Shown here one piece after another: positions 63,674-64,000 of a DNA stretch of 64,000 nt. The notes beneath the pieces were generated by a model, which was not told the origin of the DNA, searched no databases, and saw only the letters and a program-made list of their open reading frames with translations. The number at the start of each line of letters is the position of its first letter. Position 1 is the first letter of the stretch. Both the position numbers and the translations under genes were made by a program. Source of the stretch: Nitrospira sp. Ga0074138 (GTDB lineage Bacteria > Nitrospirota > Nitrospiria > Nitrospirales > Nitrospiraceae); the NCBI GenBank assembly GCA_001464735.1, contig LNDU01000018.1, positions 1 through 64,000 of the forward strand. The letters run 5' to 3'.

Positions 63674-64000
63674 ATGAACACACACCTTCGGTACCTGAAA
63701 CTCTGCGTTGTGGTTGTGGCGTGGAGTTTTGTCTTGCTGGCGGTTACCTATCGGTCGCATACCCCTGTGGTGTTCGGCCGGTATAGCTGGGGGTACGTCG
63801 TGCTACTGGTCTTCCTCTGTGGCATCGCTTTGATGCTCTCGCTGGTAAAGCCTGCTTGGTATCTGAAGCTTTACCAGGCAAGAGCAGGAATCATCGTAAG
63901 CGGCGCATCATTACTCTTGTCGATCACTGCGGTGGAATTGGTCATTCGTGCGGTGGATCCCCTTGGCATTTCCTACTATGAGCATGCCGGAGATTATGTG
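63674..64000 (+). CDS. Membrane protein, 3' end outside the window (possible SGNH hydrolase)
   Basis: An open frame of at least 109 codons from an ATG at 63674 to the end of the window. Three hydrophobic segments (about residues 8-27, 35-52, 66-84) are followed by 'ELVIRAVDPLGISYYEHAGDY', a pattern that recalls membrane-anchored SGNH/GDSL hydrolases used for acetylating or deacetylating sugars. The catalytic part would lie beyond the edge, so this is a tentative call. No good ribosome binding site. Confidence 0.5.
   Translation, partial: MNTHLRYLKLCVVVVAWSFVLLAVTYRSHTPVVFGRYSWGYVVLLVFLCGIALMLSLVKPAWYLKLYQARAGIIVSGASLLLSITAVELVIRAVDPLGISYYEHAGDYV

Noticed and set aside
29000-64000. PEP-CTERM/exosortase exopolysaccharide locus
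   Set aside because: No exosortase and no PEP-CTERM tail was found on any protein of the island in this window.

Overview
The window looks like a chromosomal segment of a Gram-negative, LPS- or capsule-bearing bacterium. The housekeeping gene content and order (metG-holB-tmk, glmU-glmS, GatCAB with interleaved genes, eno-ftsB-era) and the large polysaccharide locus would fit a Nitrospira-like member of the Nitrospirota. That placement is inference from gene style; there is no rRNA or other marker here to prove it. No tRNA, rRNA or CRISPR array was recognised.

Region 1 (1-5 kb) is accessory, mostly on the minus strand: a small cupin, two tandem DUF1566 (Lcl C-terminal) secreted paralogues, a small lipoprotein, an MntA/HepT-type (nucleotidyltransferase/HEPN) toxin-antitoxin pair, and a cation diffusion facilitator (CDF) gene. 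The TA pair lies between the intact CDF gene and a decayed 166-bp copy of a CDF 3' end.

Region 2 (5-26 kb) is core. A minus-strand run tmk-holB-metG-secreted protein (9755 down to 5071) is followed by a long plus-strand run: DUF502 membrane protein, glmU, glmS, gatC, panD, gatA, a DUF948-like protein, a YtxH-like protein, gatB, eno, an FtsB-like protein, era, mgtE, recO, a DUF971 protein, a lipoprotein and glgA. Many genes are close or overlap by 4 bp. UDP-GlcNAc supply (GlmS, GlmU) and glycogen synthesis (GlgA) sit directly before the envelope locus.

Region 3 (26-29 kb) is regulatory: a lipoprotein, a LuxR-type regulator, a PilZ-like protein, then a NusG/RfaH-like antiterminator whose leader carries an 11/12 match to the enterobacterial ops element.

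Region 4 (29-64 kb) is a polysaccharide biosynthesis and export island on the plus strand. It has nucleotide-sugar genes (RfbF-like, two SDR epimerases, a C-methyltransferase, RfbC-like, a second nucleotidyltransferase), an M28/DUF4910-like protein, two tandem Wza-like export proteins, an outer-membrane barrel, an ABC exporter of the Wzm/Wzt type, a PIG-L deacetylase, at least seven glycosyltransferases, a CapK-like ligase, a Wzy/WaaL-like membrane protein, a CapA-like protein, an asparagine-synthase-like protein and a beta-helix protein. The island is scarred: two sugar genes are cut to N-terminal stubs, the barrel has a frameshifted partial copy, and 54.9-58.3 kb holds a 166-bp MITE-like element, an IS3 fragment and a frameshifted IS256/Mutator transposase. 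The likely product is a surface polysaccharide exported by an ABC transporter; its structure cannot be read from the sequence.
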